NCBI GenBank assembly: GCA_030295235.1
Contig: AP026133.1
Span: 1,116,001 to 1,180,000 of the forward strand
From: Fistulifera solaris
Lineage: Eukaryota; Bacillariophyta; Bacillariophyceae; Naviculales; Stauroneidaceae
Reading direction: 5' to 3'
DNA length: 64,000 nt
Shown here: positions 20,875 to 32,433 of the stretch, piece after piece
Position numbering within the stretch: position 1 is the first letter of the stretch
How the letters are laid out: each line of letters begins with the position of its first letter
Position numbers and translations under genes: made by a program
The notes under the pieces: generated by a model
What the model was told of the DNA's origin: nothing
Seen by the model: only the letters and a program-made list of their open reading frames with translations
Database searches by the model: none

Positions 20875-21920
20875 ATGAAGATTATCACTGCCAGCGTTGC
20901 TCTTCTCTTTTCCTTGTTCGCTCTGGCGACAGCCAACAGGTGAGTCTCCTGATAAAGACCGGCCTACAAGAATGTATTATTCACAAACGTCGTTTTCTCT
21001 CTTTTCAGCGAACTGGAGAAGGTCACTCACAAAGTATACTTCGATGTAGAAATCGAAGGATCTTCGGATGGCGGTCGTATTGTGATGGGATTGTTTGGCG
21101 ATACCGTACCGAAGACCGTAGAAAACTTTCGAGCCTTGTGCACGGGTGAAAAAGGAACTGGAAAGGCTGGAAAGCCTTTGCACTACAAGGACTCGATCTT
21201 TCACAGAATTATTCCGAACTTTATGATTCAGTAAGTAATTCTATGATTGTCCCGCCTTCAAAATGGGCGCATCGAAACATTGCTCCTCGACGAACTCACA
21301 ACATTCGTTTTTCTTGTGCGGTTGATCTAGAGGTGGCGATTTTACTATGGTACGTTTCTTTTGCACCAAGTGTGTGGCGATCTTTGAATAAGTAAAGGCT
21401 AACAAGTGCTTTGCAGTTCAATGGACGTGGAGGAGAATCAATCTACGGTGAGAAGTTTGCCGATGAAAATTTCAAAATCAAGCATACCGGGCCCTTCTAC
21501 TTGAGTATGGCCAATGGTAAGATTACTGCATTACATGGTGATGATATTATGTTGTTTTCAGTATCTCACTCAACGTAATGCAAGCTGGACCTGGTACCAA
21601 TGGAAGTCAGTTCTTGTAAGTCAATTTTTATGACACGGTTGTTGTCTCGGATCGAAATTCTTACGCTCGATTTCTTTGTTTACTTTCAACCATAGTATTA
21701 CGACAGTTGCAACTCCCTGGTTGGATGGCCGCCACGTTGTGTTTGGCAAGGTATTGGAGGTAAGTAGACGACCGCGAGAGCTGTATAGTCCTGTGGGGGC
21801 TCGACATCTCATGCTTCATTGATATAGGGAGAAGCCATTGTCAAGAACATTGAATCTCAGGGTTCCAACTCGGGTCAGCCTAAGGCAAAGGTAACCATTG
21901 TGGACTCTGGTGAGCTTTAG
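20875..21920 (+). CDS. Cyclophilin-type peptidyl-prolyl isomerase, secretory, seven exons
   Basis: Exons: 20875-20939, 21009-21230, 21331-21349, 21417-21516, 21585-21615, 21696-21759, 21828-21920. All junctions are GT-AG and phases agree, giving 197 residues. The signal peptide is [20 protein letters not shown]. The body is cyclophilin B-like: [92 protein letters not shown], with the catalytic Arg of FHRI, Phe of QFF and Trp of PWLD present. It assists proline isomerisation during folding in the secretory pathway. The C-terminus is VDSGEL, not a canonical KDEL/HDEL, so ER retention is uncertain. Exon 3 is only 19 nt (RNA for the GGDFTM turn). Intron density is far above that of its neighbours. 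Confidence 0.93.
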
Positions 21921-22661
21921 AGTGTAGAGAGGAGCTTAAATAATTTAATAGTAATCTATTCCCGCCTTCGTACAGAACGGTAGCGCAAAAGGTGCATACT
22001 AGTCTCTAGCTAGGTATTCTCCTTATTAAGAGGATGTCTCAAACTGATTTGCAAGAGGAGAGAAAGCAACTCGGCTCTTCCTTTAAGCTCACAGTAGCTC
22101 ACCCAATACCAATACCTAGTTATTATTACCTCCATCGCTAATGGACGGTGAGAACATCGTCAACCGCATCGTTCGTCGCGTTGGTAAATTCTGATCCGGG
22201 TTTCAATATCACAGCACAAGAAATAACGAGGTGAGTGACCTTTTTGTCCTGCACTGTTTTGTTTTTCTTTGCTCTTTAAGAAACATTTCGTTCGGGCTAT
22301 GTTTGTGTCAGATACATGATCCTTTGATACGACAAGAAAAAGAACCAGAACTTGAGCTTCATGCAAGGTGCCAAGTCAAAAAGCGGGCGGCGAAAGAAAA
22401 AAAGATCGTGAAGAAAATGTCGTAGGAGTACCGGATGAAGTGAGATTCCATTCTTTGTGAATCATACGTAGTTGTAGTACTGGTGCTCTTGCCGCAATGG
22501 AATTTACTATTTACCACAATCTGAGGTTCTCGCGATAGAGCGTCTCGGTTTCCTATCACTCACTTGCGTCGTCTTGCAATTTTATAGCTTATTTGCTTTC
22601 GTCTTTTTTACAACTGTAAGCAAAGATCCTTTCTTGTAATAATAAATCAATAGCAACATCA
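21921..22661. other. Intergenic region before the GYF gene
   Basis: About 740 bases with only short frames. No repeat, RNA gene or transposon end is recognised. The last 40 bases are A-rich and lead to the ATG at 22662. Confidence 0.35.
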
Positions 22662-25637
22662 ATGAGTTCCCCTTCATCCTTACGGCCGGCATGGCACCGT
22701 GGGGCTTCCGGAGGCGGACGAGGATTTCAACCTCCTCCGCAAGTGTCGAATGAACGCCGCACCTCCGGCGGTAACACTCACGAAGCGAAACAATCCAATT
22801 TCAATAAGTTTGCCGCGTTAGACGATGACGATGATCCCTCTCTTTTGGAGAAGAAGACAGAAGAACGCACGGCAAACTCGCGAAGTGAAGCACTGCGCAG
22901 CACGAATAATCGATCGGACGCCACGAACGCCAAGGACGCTCTCTCGCCGATCTGGCGCGGACTTCGGAACGGGAGAGAAGCGCCAGCTACGGAAGTGCGG
23001 GCGATCGAAGTACCAGCGGAACGGCGAAAGGCATTATCAAGCCGGTGAGTGTTACTGCGCCGAATACGGAGGCACATGTCATTCGTTTCACGCGGGAAAA
23101 ACTCTTATCGATGAGACCTTCACCGAGGGCTTCGCCACCGGACGCACTGAGAGAAGTGCTGGAAGGAACCGTCATTCTTTCGGAAGCTGCACAAGACCCC
23201 GTGTGCTGGGATGTCTTTGATCCGGATACGATTTGGGCCGCCGTGGCTCGTGAACGCAAAGCCGCTCGAGGGGAACCGGATGCAGCGGGAAGGCGAACAA
23301 ACCGGAAAGACAATAGTCGTTGGCAACGCGGTGTAGCTCTTCCTACCGAGGAAGCGAAGAACCGTGAGAAAGATGCCGAAAATCCATCCGACTTATGGGA
23401 TGATCCTGTCGGGGCAGGTGCGGCAGCGGACTTTAGTGCTTTCGGTGCAATGCCAGAAGACGATCTGTTTGACTTTGAAAAAATGGCGGAAGCCACGAGA
23501 AAGTTTGAAGAGGAAATACATGGAGACAGATCTCGAGCGATGTCAGAGGTTGATGATGATCAGGGCCCTCCATCGGCTATCAAAGTTGACCCCAAGCGAC
23601 CGCTGGCTAGTGTGGGAACCACGATGCAAACTGGTACCGCAGATGAAGTCAATGTCTTTGATGATTTCGACGATCCTGTAGCAGAAAGTGCGATTCTTCA
23701 GACGGATGGTATCAAACCAGGTACCGAGGATAAAAGTGCAACATCCAAATTGATGGAGCTTATTGGTGTCACTAGGGACGACAACGCAGCCTCTAACGTT
23801 GCTGCTGTGCCACCCGTTGTCCCACCCACTGTCAATGCATGGAACAAGCCGAAAGAAGATGCTGCCGCACTTTCCCTTAATCCATGGGGCACATTACTTC
23901 CGGGGCAATCGGATAGTAAGTCTTCTGGATTTGATCTACAGGCGAGGCTTCGAGACGCGGAGTTGGAACGACAAAAGGCCAGTGAAATGGAGAGATTCCG
24001 CCAAGAGCGGGAGCACCAGCGATTACTTGAGCAACGACAAGCCGAAGAACGAGCACGAGAGCAGGCTCTACGGCAGCAGCAGGATAGCGTTCAGTCGCAA
24101 GTCGAGCTTGTCTTGTTGGAGCGCATTTCTACTGTTTTGGAAAATTCGTGGGGTCAATCAGACCTTGTGACGGTTTTGAGCGCTCTGCATGCTGAAGACA
24201 GTCGGGTCATTCCGCTTCTTAATACGACAGACGCGCTTCGTGCATTGATTATCCGGAATCCGAGGCGCGTGGCTCTTCGTCCAAACCCAGTTTTTGGAAC
24301 GGAAACACTCGTACTTTTGATGACGAATGCGCAATGGCAACAAGATCAGATTGCTAAGCAGCAGCACTCTGAAGCTATCTCCCGATCCCAGCAAGAAGAC
24401 CTGAAACGCCGAGAAGAGTTATTGCAAAGGCAACGAGCTGACTCGACGAGTGTTCCGGCTATAATTCCCGGTGCGCCTTGGTACTATTCCGATCCACAAA
24501 ACAACATCCAGGGTCCATTCCGTGGAGAAGAAATGCGTCAATGGCTCGAAGCTGGTTACTTCAAGAGCGATTTGCCCATTAGTCAAAATCAGACAGGCCC
24601 ATTCAGAGCGCTTTCGATATGGTTCCCTGATATTTCCGTTGCGTTTGTGTACGAGACCGACGGAGGGCGTGAAGACGAAAAGAAGAAAGCCATGGAGGCT
24701 GAGAAGGCTGCTGCTGCTCAGGAAGAAAAGGAGCGCCGGGAAAGAGAAGCCGCAGAACGCGAACGACTGGCTCAAGAAGCTGCTGAACGTAAAAAAGCAA
24801 GAGGAAATGGAACGTCAGGCAACAGAAGCTGGTCCTAATGAATCTTCAAACCAGCTAAAGATGATGCTTGGGCTGGGTGGTAATGCGAATCTAGGTGTAC
24901 CTTCTGCTCCACCTAAGAACGACATTAAACCCAATAAGGATGAACTGAAAGCAAGAAATCCTGCAGTAGTTGGGACACCAACGAAGAGCGCTGCTCCAGC
25001 CTGGGGACAAGCGGCAAAGCCAATTGCAAAAAAGTCGATGTCAGAGATTCAAGAGGAAGAAGCAAGAGCAGCTGCTGCCGCTGCTTCGCGACGCGAGAAT
25101 GGTCGGCCGTCTGGAAGTGGTTGGGCGAACGTAGCCGCCTCGCGCGGTGGTAGCTCGGCATGGGCTGGAGGAGCTGCCAGTCAGCGTCCTGCGGCTGTAA
25201 TCCAGAGAAGCGCTCCAGTACCGACTGTGCCAAGCCAACCCTACGCTGCGAAGCCCCAAGCCGCCGTAGCTCTATCAAATGCACAGATAGTAGCGGCGAA
25301 GCCACAGACCAACACGACTGCCGTAGAAGACTTTGGTGCACAAATGTCTCCAGCTCTTGAGAAGTGGTGCAAGGATCAGATGCAGAAGCTAAACGGAACT
25401 GATGATCTTACTCTTGTAGCGTTTTGCATGACCCTGCAAGATCCAGTCGAAATTCGTCAGTATTTGACAACGTATCTTGGCGCAACTCCGCAAGTCAACA
25501 ACTTTGCGACTGATTTCATTAATCGTAAGAACGGCAAAATGACGCAAGAGGAATGGGAAACACCTGGAGCCAAGTCGAAAGCCCGCAAAAGAAGCGCTAA
25601 GTCGACCGTAACGTCTGTAAGCCCTAATTTCCATTAA
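22662..25637 (+). CDS. GYF-domain (GIGYF-like) protein, two compensating frame breaks
   Basis: The span from the ATG at 22662 to the stop at 25635 encodes about 991 residues in three frame segments. The start is Gly/Arg rich (SGGGRGFQPPPQ), followed by GTAKGIIKPVSV. The diagnostic GYF domain is at 24474-24640: WYYSDPQNNIQGPF, MRQWLEAGYF and LPISQNQTGPF. Long charged coiled-coil stretches lie on both sides, and the tail has WCKDQMQKLNGTDDLTLVAF, a helical module also seen at the end of GIGYF proteins. GYF domains bind Pro-rich PPG-type peptides; GIGYF proteins act in translational repression with 4EHP. The first break (one base short) lies between about 22930 and 23025, probably at CAAGG near 22931; the second (one base long) is in the A6 run at 24791-24796. 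Together they cancel. Confidence 0.82.
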
Positions 25638-25697
25638 GTTGGTTTATGTTGGTTTACTAGAATCACTCAACTTTTTAAAAGCAGTAGGCAAGGTTAA

Positions 25698-27543
25698 CTA
25701 ATAGAAATTATCGGGGTTCAGACCTTCGGGAAACAAGCCGTCTTCAATTGTTTCTGGTATGCCTGTTCCGTCGAAAATACGAGCATTCATCTCATCGCCT
25801 CGCTTTGACGTACGCTTAGCTTGGTCTTCTGCTGCTCTTAATTCATCGAAAATAGCTTTTCGGGCCTCTTCGAAGCGTGCTGCTTTCAGTCGTTTCAGCT
25901 CGTCTGTTTCACCGTCAGTGGATGTGATCACGGAAGAGCTGGTACCCTCTATTCTCGAAGCCAATGAATCTGCAGTTGATGAGGCTTCTATTGGGACTGG
26001 ATTGGCGATCCGGTCAAGTTCTTGCAGCAAGAAGTCTGCTGCTAAAGCGGTAGCACTCGTTTCGGGCCCCGACAACTTTGTTGCTACTTGTCCATCCATT
26101 CCTAACCGCTTTTCAAGTGCTTGCTTCATGACATTTACTAGATTTCCTTGTTCTACTTGATTCCGATCCACTTTATTTGCAGCCGGTGTAGAGTCATGAA
26201 CAAGTGAAATGTCAGTGTCGCGGACCTTTCCCGTTTCTTGAAAATCCTGAGCTATTTTCAGGGCATCGTATTCTCGTCGATTGACTTTCAAGTCGGCAAT
26301 CTCGCTCCAGTCTCGTAAGCGAAGCATTGTCTCGAGCTTGTCTACACCCACTGATTGCATCGTCTTTTCGTTTTGCTTGTATACTAAACCTGTCGGAATA
26401 CCTTTTTGGGCCGCGCGGACTTGATTGGTGCGCAAAATATTGAACATCGGCCAGGGAGATCGCCGTGCATAATTCGCCGCTCCAGCTTGTTTTCCACTGC
26501 GTGCACTACCGTCACGAAAACTCCATTGAGGATGAAAGAAGACAAGCTGAATCAAGTTCTCAATTTCCAGAGGCGCCAGAGGCTGAGTCAATGTTGTCGT
26601 AAACGTATCAAAGACTTCAATTTGATCAAGGCAGAACTCGGGCGCAATCAGCAAAATAGTACTCATTTCTCTTTCGTCGCTGTTTTCCAAACGTACAACT
26701 TCTTTCCAGTATCTCGCATACATATCTTCCATGGTAGTGCTTCGATCCACATCATAATAAACATTTCCCAACGGCAATCCAGCCTTATCCGGTCCATTGG
26801 TGAAAGGACAAATTCCCATTTCCGAGCATATTTTATTGACCCACTTTTTGGAAATATCAATGATGAGATCGTCATCATCGGGTACTTTGTTTTCAATGGG
26901 AGGATATGGGTCTTGTTGAGGTCCGTCTTCGTATTCGTCGTCAATCCCTTCGTACAATTTGTCAAAATCGGTTCCATCGTCCCAGAATGGATCATAATTG
27001 AAATCGTAGTCGTTTTGTTCCGACTTTGGGTCCGCATGCGATCGTACTGTAAAGCCAACAACTTGTCCCTTTTTATCCATGTAAGGCACTAAAGATGTCG
27101 TAATTCCAAAATAGTCACAAACATCTTTGCAATTATCTAAATGAGCCATGAGTAGATTCAAGAAGCGGGCAGTGAATTTTTCTTGCATTTGTGGATAAAC
27201 GACCGTCATACTTTCCTGAAAACAAAAACGAGCATGCTGTGTGTGAGTTGATTCGATTGTTGCATTCGAATGCTTGATCATGGCTTTACTATCAATTGAC
27301 TATACTTACCCCTTTGGCCATGGAAGTCGCTTGAGCAATTTGTTGCCAAATTCCCACCAGTAATTGTGGTGTAGTGAAAGCCGGGTCACGTGGATGCCAT
27401 TCATCGTCCGAATGCACATCCATTTGTTCCGGCAACGACGACAGGAGCCGGAAACTGGGAAATGGAACAGGCTGCTGTCTCGTCACAAACGCCAATGTCA
27501 AGGGCAGCTGAGTCACGAAAACGAGGAGTGATAGAACAATCAT
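25698..27543 (-). CDS. Plastid-targeted DUF1415 protein, two exons
   Basis: Exon 1 is 27543-27310, the intron 27309-27216 (GTAAGT...TCAG), exon 2 is 27215-25698; 583 residues, frame unbroken. The signal peptide MIVLSLLVFVTQLPLTLA is followed by FVTRQQPVPF: Phe at +1, a typical diatom plastid presequence. The DUF1415 core has KKWVNKICSEMGICPFTNG, LLIAPEFCLDQIEVFDTF, then LVFFHPQWSFRDG and NYARRSPWPMFNILR. DUF1415 is common in bacteria and plastids and has no established reaction; the conserved Cys-Pro-Phe, the FHP and the RSPWPM motifs suggest an enzyme. An acidic loop (about 125-165) rich in Asp/Tyr and a charged tail are additions to the bacterial core. The gene ends 60 bases from the end of the convergent GYF gene. 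Confidence 0.85.
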
Positions 27544-28000
27544 CTTCCGATGATAAGTCAGTATACTGAAGCAAGGTGGTCAATCAATGAGATGATGTCG
27601 AAAGGAGGCGAGGAAGAGGAAACAAGAACTTTTTTTGTGTGGTTACAACTGGATCCACTTTATTTTGGATGATTATTATTTATTGTGATGGCTATATGGC
27701 GATCATCATCGCATCCTGTTTCTGCATTATTTTATTTTTTTGCGGAAATGGAAAAGGGTGGGGTTGCGGGGACGCGGTTTAACGACGGACCGGACGACGG
27801 GTGACGGGTGGGAGCGGAAGGCAGGCAGACAGGCGCATAGAGGGCAGAAGAGCAGAGCAGATACCAGTACGTACAAAGTAGTAGGGCAATACTTTGTAAA
27901 TAAGTACCTGGTACGGTACTCCGTAATCATATCATCGCTTTCTCCGACATGATGCTTTCGTGACAAAGAACGATAATCGACACCGAATCGATATCAATAC
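27544..28000. other. Intergenic, GTAC palindromes
   Basis: Promoter side of the DUF1415 gene. A compact GTAC-rich block (GTACCTGGTACGGTACTCCG) lies at 27904-27923. It is one of many similar blocks between genes in this window. No gene is seen. Confidence 0.4.
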
Positions 28001-28329
28001 GTAAAATTTTCAAAACATGGAGCGTACAAATGGGCTGCAGTTGTATGTTGTATGTCGATCCCCTTGTCACCAATTTTTGGGTCTCCGGCAATACATAAGA
28101 GGCAACCGGAGTAATGGTGGTATTTTTTGTAAACGTTTTGAGACCGGAAGATTGCTGCGATCATCTATTATCCCTGAGGGTTCTCATTCCGATGGGTCTT
28201 TCTTCGTTTGGATCTCAGCGTTTCGTCTTTTTTCATCAAATGGATGCCAATGTCATTCGGTTGATTGACTTTATTGAATGCTGTTGCGGATCAGAATATA
28301 CCATTATTTGTCGATTTGGTTTGTAACAT

Positions 28330-28800
28330 CCTGCCGACGTGATGGAATCCGATCTGCATAAATGTACGCCGCTGTACGAAGCTGCTTTTATGGAACCGGT
28401 TCGTAATTGGTGCCGACCTATGTCACCACGATCAATTACCAGGGTTGACGCCGCTGTTGTTTGTCGTCGTTCACAAGCGGTGTTGCGGCCGTCGAGACAC
28501 TGCTGCAGTATCCCGAAACGGATGTGAGCAAATAATGCAGTAGGCAATACTGCTTGGCATTGAAGCTGTCAAGGAATCCCAATGGGTGGCGACCGAAACA
28601 CCTTTGCAAATTCTGCAATTCTTCCCGCAGCTTTCGTTTCTCCTTGATTCTACCCAGACGAATGTGACAGCCCTCGAATCATCGGGTGTCCGGAATGGTA
28701 CCTCTCTTGTTGCAATACGATGCGAATCCCTCTAGTAGATGCAGTGTCCATTTTGTGGTGCAAATGGCGTGTGAAGAGCACGCGATTGATTGATTGATTG
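28330..28800 (+). pseudogene. Decayed ankyrin-repeat gene
   Basis: Pieces of ankyrin repeats are legible in changing frames on the + strand: KCTPLYEAAFMEPV (about 28357-28398), AAVETLLQYPETDVS (about 28484-28528) and GMVPLLLQYDANPSSR (about 28691-28740), followed by VQMACEEHAI. Each resembles a TPLHxAA...VxxLLxxGAD consensus, but there are stops and shifts throughout and no frame longer than about 70 residues. The decay could reach back to about 28000 (VNVLRPEDCCDHLLSLRVL). It is followed by a GATT tetranucleotide run at 28785-28804. The function of the parent gene is unknown. Confidence 0.5.
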
Positions 28801-29203
28801 ATTGATCTACTAAATTGTACGGAGTTTCCCTCGGATTTGCATTCTACCGAAAATAAATTGTGAGGAGTAAGGCTGACGGCGTGCTAAAAGTCAACGGCAT
28901 AAGGTATTCCAGAAGAAGTTGCTACTTGTTCAGGGCCTCTACAATAACAGATTCTTCACCACCATGAGTTCTGGCGTCTTAAGCTTGCACTTTAGTCTAT
29001 CGCACCATTTCTGGCTCATGTCTACCAGTGGACGCGCGCGCTACCACTAAAAAGGAAATTCATCGTTCACACTAATTAAGAATGATTTATATTTCGAAAA
29101 GAACATGTGAATCACCGGTTCGGACTTTCGAGAGCTTCGTCGTCATTTCGGAGCACAGCTTCCCGGATCAGCTTTCTGCGGAGATGGTTGCGCTGGAGGT
29201 GCA
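28801..29203. other. Intergenic
   Basis: About 400 bases between the ankyrin pseudogene and the end of the LRR-like gene. No frame or repeat of interest. Confidence 0.35.
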
Positions 29204-30631
29204 TTAGAAGGGGAAGTCTGGGCTATCAACCAAGGAGCAGAGGACATCCACATTTTCCTTCAATAGAATACCGGTTTTGGTGACGCTGCCACGAGCCCAC
29301 TTTGTCAAAGCATTTCCAAGCACGGCAGAGCGGTCATGGTCGGACGCGTGAGTCAAGACTCGGGCACGATTTTGGAGACGTACTGGCTCGACGATGGCCT
29401 TCGCTTTGCGATAAAGCCCTTTCTTTCCCCCGTCAAATTTGAGAACAACATCCACGTGAATGTGCTGGCGCATGAACGAAGTCAAAGTAGCTAAGTGATC
29501 CAGATCCACTTGACTTGGGACTTTTTGACCATGAACCCGGAAAATCACTGTACGGAGACTGCTCTGAGATCCAATTACCGTCAGCAGTTTTTCCCAGAAT
29601 GCGAAGAGAATATCCAAGCACCCAAGTTCTAGATGATACAGGTGTTGATTCGCCTCGATTGCTTGCAGCAGTTCCATTTGTTGTACCGCTGAGGGTGGAT
29701 CATTGCTGCTATAGATCATTCCTAGTTCCCGCAAGTCTCCGCTGCCCTGCAAAAAGTTGGTATGAAATCGGACTGGCAAGCGATGATGAAACGTCAGCAT
29801 CACTGCTCGGGGAACGACATTAAAGGGTTCGATCTTATTCGACAAGTAGCCACAGCCGAAAATGTCGTACTGGACCCGCCATGCCGGTGAAGTTAGTGGA
29901 AGAACCAACTGTGGGTTTTTCAAATCATTGCTCTTCATGATCAGCTCAATCTGGGAAACTGTACTCATTAGCGCGGAAATCATTGGAAAAGAGGAAGCAA
30001 AACGAAGTGTACCGAAGTGGGTCGTTCGCTCTGAAAGGGCTTTCACAAACGCGTTTCCTTTATCTTCAAATTGGCATGAAATATTCAGATCCATGGGGCG
30101 ATGGTGCGACGCCAAGGCAATCGATTCCTTTGGGGAGAGAAAACAAGATTCATTCAGCTTGAGTTGTCGATGTCGATTCATCTCGGTGAATGTTTCTATG
30201 AATTCCGGCGTAAGGAAACTTGTCGGGACGAACGGATCATTCGAGTTACTACGATCAGTACCAAGTTGAACCACTTTACCACCTCTGTCCTGCAAACACA
30301 AGAATTGTGCAATACAATCCGCCACGACGCTTTCTGATTTCCCATAAACGAACATAACCTTTCCTCCAAAGGAGACTCTCGCGGTTGCCCTTTGAAACGT
30401 TGCATTGATAGGAACGGTCTGTGGTAGCTTGTTGAGTAGAATAAAGCTCTCCTCGTTCATCCAGATGAGAGTACTGTTTTTCATATCTTCGAAAAGACCT
30501 TCAACACTTTTTGGGGGACAGAGTTTGCGGTAAAACTGTATCGTGCTCCATTTGGTCGCGCGAATTTGCAACATGAGCAACGTTTTCTTGTCATCGAAAT
30601 CCTCGAGAGGAATCTTTTCAAACCAAACCAT
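29204..30631 (-). CDS. Member of a paralogous LRR-like family, intact copy, unknown function
   Basis: A 475-residue single exon from the ATG at 30629-30631. No signal peptide or membrane segment. The N-terminal third has VSFGGKVMFVYGKSESVVADC; the middle has NISCQFEDKGNAFVKALSER, then a leucine-rich part (HLYHLELGCLDILFAFWEKLL, SSLRTVIFRVHG) and the end ALTKWARGSVTKTGILLKENVDVLCSLV. All these segments recur, in the same order, in the broken copy at 37.7-39.7 kb, so they define a gene family whose members I cannot otherwise name. The leucine pattern suggests a curved helical/LRR surface for protein binding. Its start is about 800 bases from the eL30 gene end on the same strand. Confidence 0.7.
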   Translation of the reverse strand: MVWFEKIPLEDFDDKKTLLMLQIRATKWSTIQFYRKLCPPKSVEGLFEDMKNSTLIWMNEESFILLNKLPQTVPINATFQRATARVSFGGKVMFVYGKSESVVADCIAQFLCLQDRGGKVVQLGTDRSNSNDPFVPTSFLTPEFIETFTEMNRHRQLKLNESCFLSPKESIALASHHRPMDLNISCQFEDKGNAFVKALSERTTHFGTLRFASSFPMISALMSTVSQIELIMKSNDLKNPQLVLPLTSPAWRVQYDIFGCGYLSNKIEPFNVVPRAVMLTFHHRLPVRFHTNFLQGSGDLRELGMIYSSNDPPSAVQQMELLQAIEANQHLYHLELGCLDILFAFWEKLLTVIGSQSSLRTVIFRVHGQKVPSQVDLDHLATLTSFMRQHIHVDVVLKFDGGKKGLYRKAKAIVEPVRLQNRARVLTHASDHDRSAVLGNALTKWARGSVTKTGILLKENVDVLCSLVDSPDFPF

Positions 30632-30859
30632 TATGTCTTTCGTTTTTAGTTAAAGCGTGTTTGTTGATTTGTAAGGAGCAACAACTGCTAAGGAGCGTTG
30701 ATGCAATAATGAATTCCTACAAGTGTGATGATCATTTTTTCGTTTTCATCTCGCGAGAACAAAAACAGTGGGCTCGCGAAGTTGGTACCGGTGTGAGTTT
30801 TCCTTGGAACGTACCTGGTAAAGCACCTGCCCGAACAACCTTGGCTGACAGAGTGAACC

Positions 30860-31087
30860 GTGACCGCTATGATAGAAAGTGCGTTGCCCGATTTTAGGCG
30901 TACTGCGCTTCTATTTTCGGATCATGTCGATGTGTTGCATGGAATGCTCCATTGCTCCTTGCTCGATGAACACGAGGTAATGATGATCCACAAATCAAAC
31001 GACGACTTAGCATTCAGCCGCCTCGTGCTGCGGAGAAAAAGCCAAAATATTCGACATGAGATTTCAGTTATTGGCTTTCTACCATGA
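30860..31087 (+). pseudogene. Orphan 3' fragment of the LRR-like family, opposite strand
   Basis: On the + strand the words TALLFSDHVDVLHGMLHCSL and RRKSQNIRHE correspond to the ends of the two family members in this window (GILLKENVDVLCSLV at 29.2 kb; GALLLSDHADVLCNFLH and SRKAKKMRES at 37.7-37.9 kb). Only the last 70 residues are present, in the opposite orientation to the intact gene next to it. It seems to be the remnant of an inverted duplicate or a rearrangement. Confidence 0.5.
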
Positions 31088-31438
31088 GCCCATTTTACTA
31101 GACTATAATATAATAACCAGTTGTCTACGATTTGTGAAGATCGCAGTTTCAAAAGTACGCTCTACTGTGTTCCAAGACTCGTGACTAACTCTCCGTAGGT
31201 GGCCTCCGACTCAAGATACCGAAAGGGTGTCCATTCTGTTCCCTTGCGATTGTGATTCTTTTCCTGAAACAGGCAAATGCTGAACATTGATTTGTCAACA
31301 CTACGCAGTAACTTGGTAGCGGGGAACAAGGACAGCTGTGACTTGTGACAAACATCTCTAGCTACTCTATCACGGAGTACAACACAAACGAAGGTAAGTT
31401 CAAGTTTGGATAACGTATTTATTTGCTTATTCGTTATT

Positions 31439-31950
31439 TTACTCCGTAGCGGTCAGAATATCCGAGTCCCCACCGTCCATAATGGCCAATACAGAGCAGT
31501 TAAAGAATTTACCGCAAGCAGTTCCCAACGCTGTGTTATCTCCTGCATAATGGTGCACTTGTGTCTTGGCCAACATGGCCAAATATTCAACTTCAGATTT
31601 TCGCAAGTGTGGGCAGTTAGAGGCGATCAAGATCATTTTAGCCTTTTGCTTTCGTAGCGCCTTGACGGCTTCCTTATATCCGAGGATCGCCTTTCCAGAC
31701 TTCATAACAAGTTTCAGACGACTGTTCATGGAGTCGGCTGACTTTTTCTATCGATACAAAAAGAAACAAGAATATGCATAGATGAGAATAATTCCGTTAC
31801 AGAAAGAGACGATCGTTTCGATCCGCCTCGTGGTGGTTGTTTGTAGAATGGCTTGCGAATAACCAAAACATGACAACCATCTCGGGCGGGCGAATGCAAA
31901 AGAAACAGCCCCCTCCGGTGTCATGCACCTACCGCTTTTTTAGAAACCAT
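31439..31950 (-). CDS. RPL30: 60S ribosomal protein L30 (eL30), two exons
   Basis: Exon 1 (31950-31933) encodes MVSKKA; the intron 31932-31748 (GTAGGT...ATAG, 185 nt) is the longest in the window; exon 2 (31747-31439) continues [20 protein letters not shown]. The product has 108 residues with the full eL30 signature: [56 protein letters not shown], and [14 protein letters not shown]. eL30 sits at the subunit interface of the large ribosomal subunit. A first intron immediately after a few codons is usual for ribosomal protein genes, which often keep regulatory signals there; in yeast eL30 represses its own splicing, so the long intron is worth noting, but no such element was identified here. 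Confidence 0.95.
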
Positions 31951-32040
31951 GGTGAAATAATGTGTGTGTAATTAATTGATTACAGTACTTGAAGAAAGAT
32001 GAATAGCAAAGGATGCAATTGAGACACCTTTGTTGCATCC

Positions 32041-32076
32041 AAAAAGACGCGGTCGCGGTCGCGGTCGCGGTCGGTT
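32041..32076. repeat. GGTCGC microsatellite
   Basis: Four imperfect GGTCGC units (GCGGTCGCGGTCGCGGTCGC) about 90 bases upstream of the eL30 start codon, between the eL30 and co-regulator genes. A short simple repeat of no known role. Confidence 0.7.
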
Positions 32077-32433
32077 GGCCGATTTCGATTTTAGTAGCAA
32101 GGTAAGGAGTAAGGATTTGCAATTAAGTCAGAGGTACCAGGTATTGCTCTACCCTTCTTGGACTATGTAAATCCCTTTCACACAATAAGTGATAGTTCCG
32201 CATCATGCGTACACATTACACTCTAATAGTGAATCATGTACCGGTACCTGTCAGACATCGTTCGAATCGTCCCACACGTAACTGGCGTCAATCGTCGAAA
32301 ATTCGATCACGAGACAAAACGCAGCGCGAAGTAAAAAAAAGTGGCATGACAATCAACAAGAAATACAAACGATTCAAATTCATTTCTCTTTCTTCAAACA
32401 ATCTTTGATTCGAAACGATAAGTTGAGTCAAAG

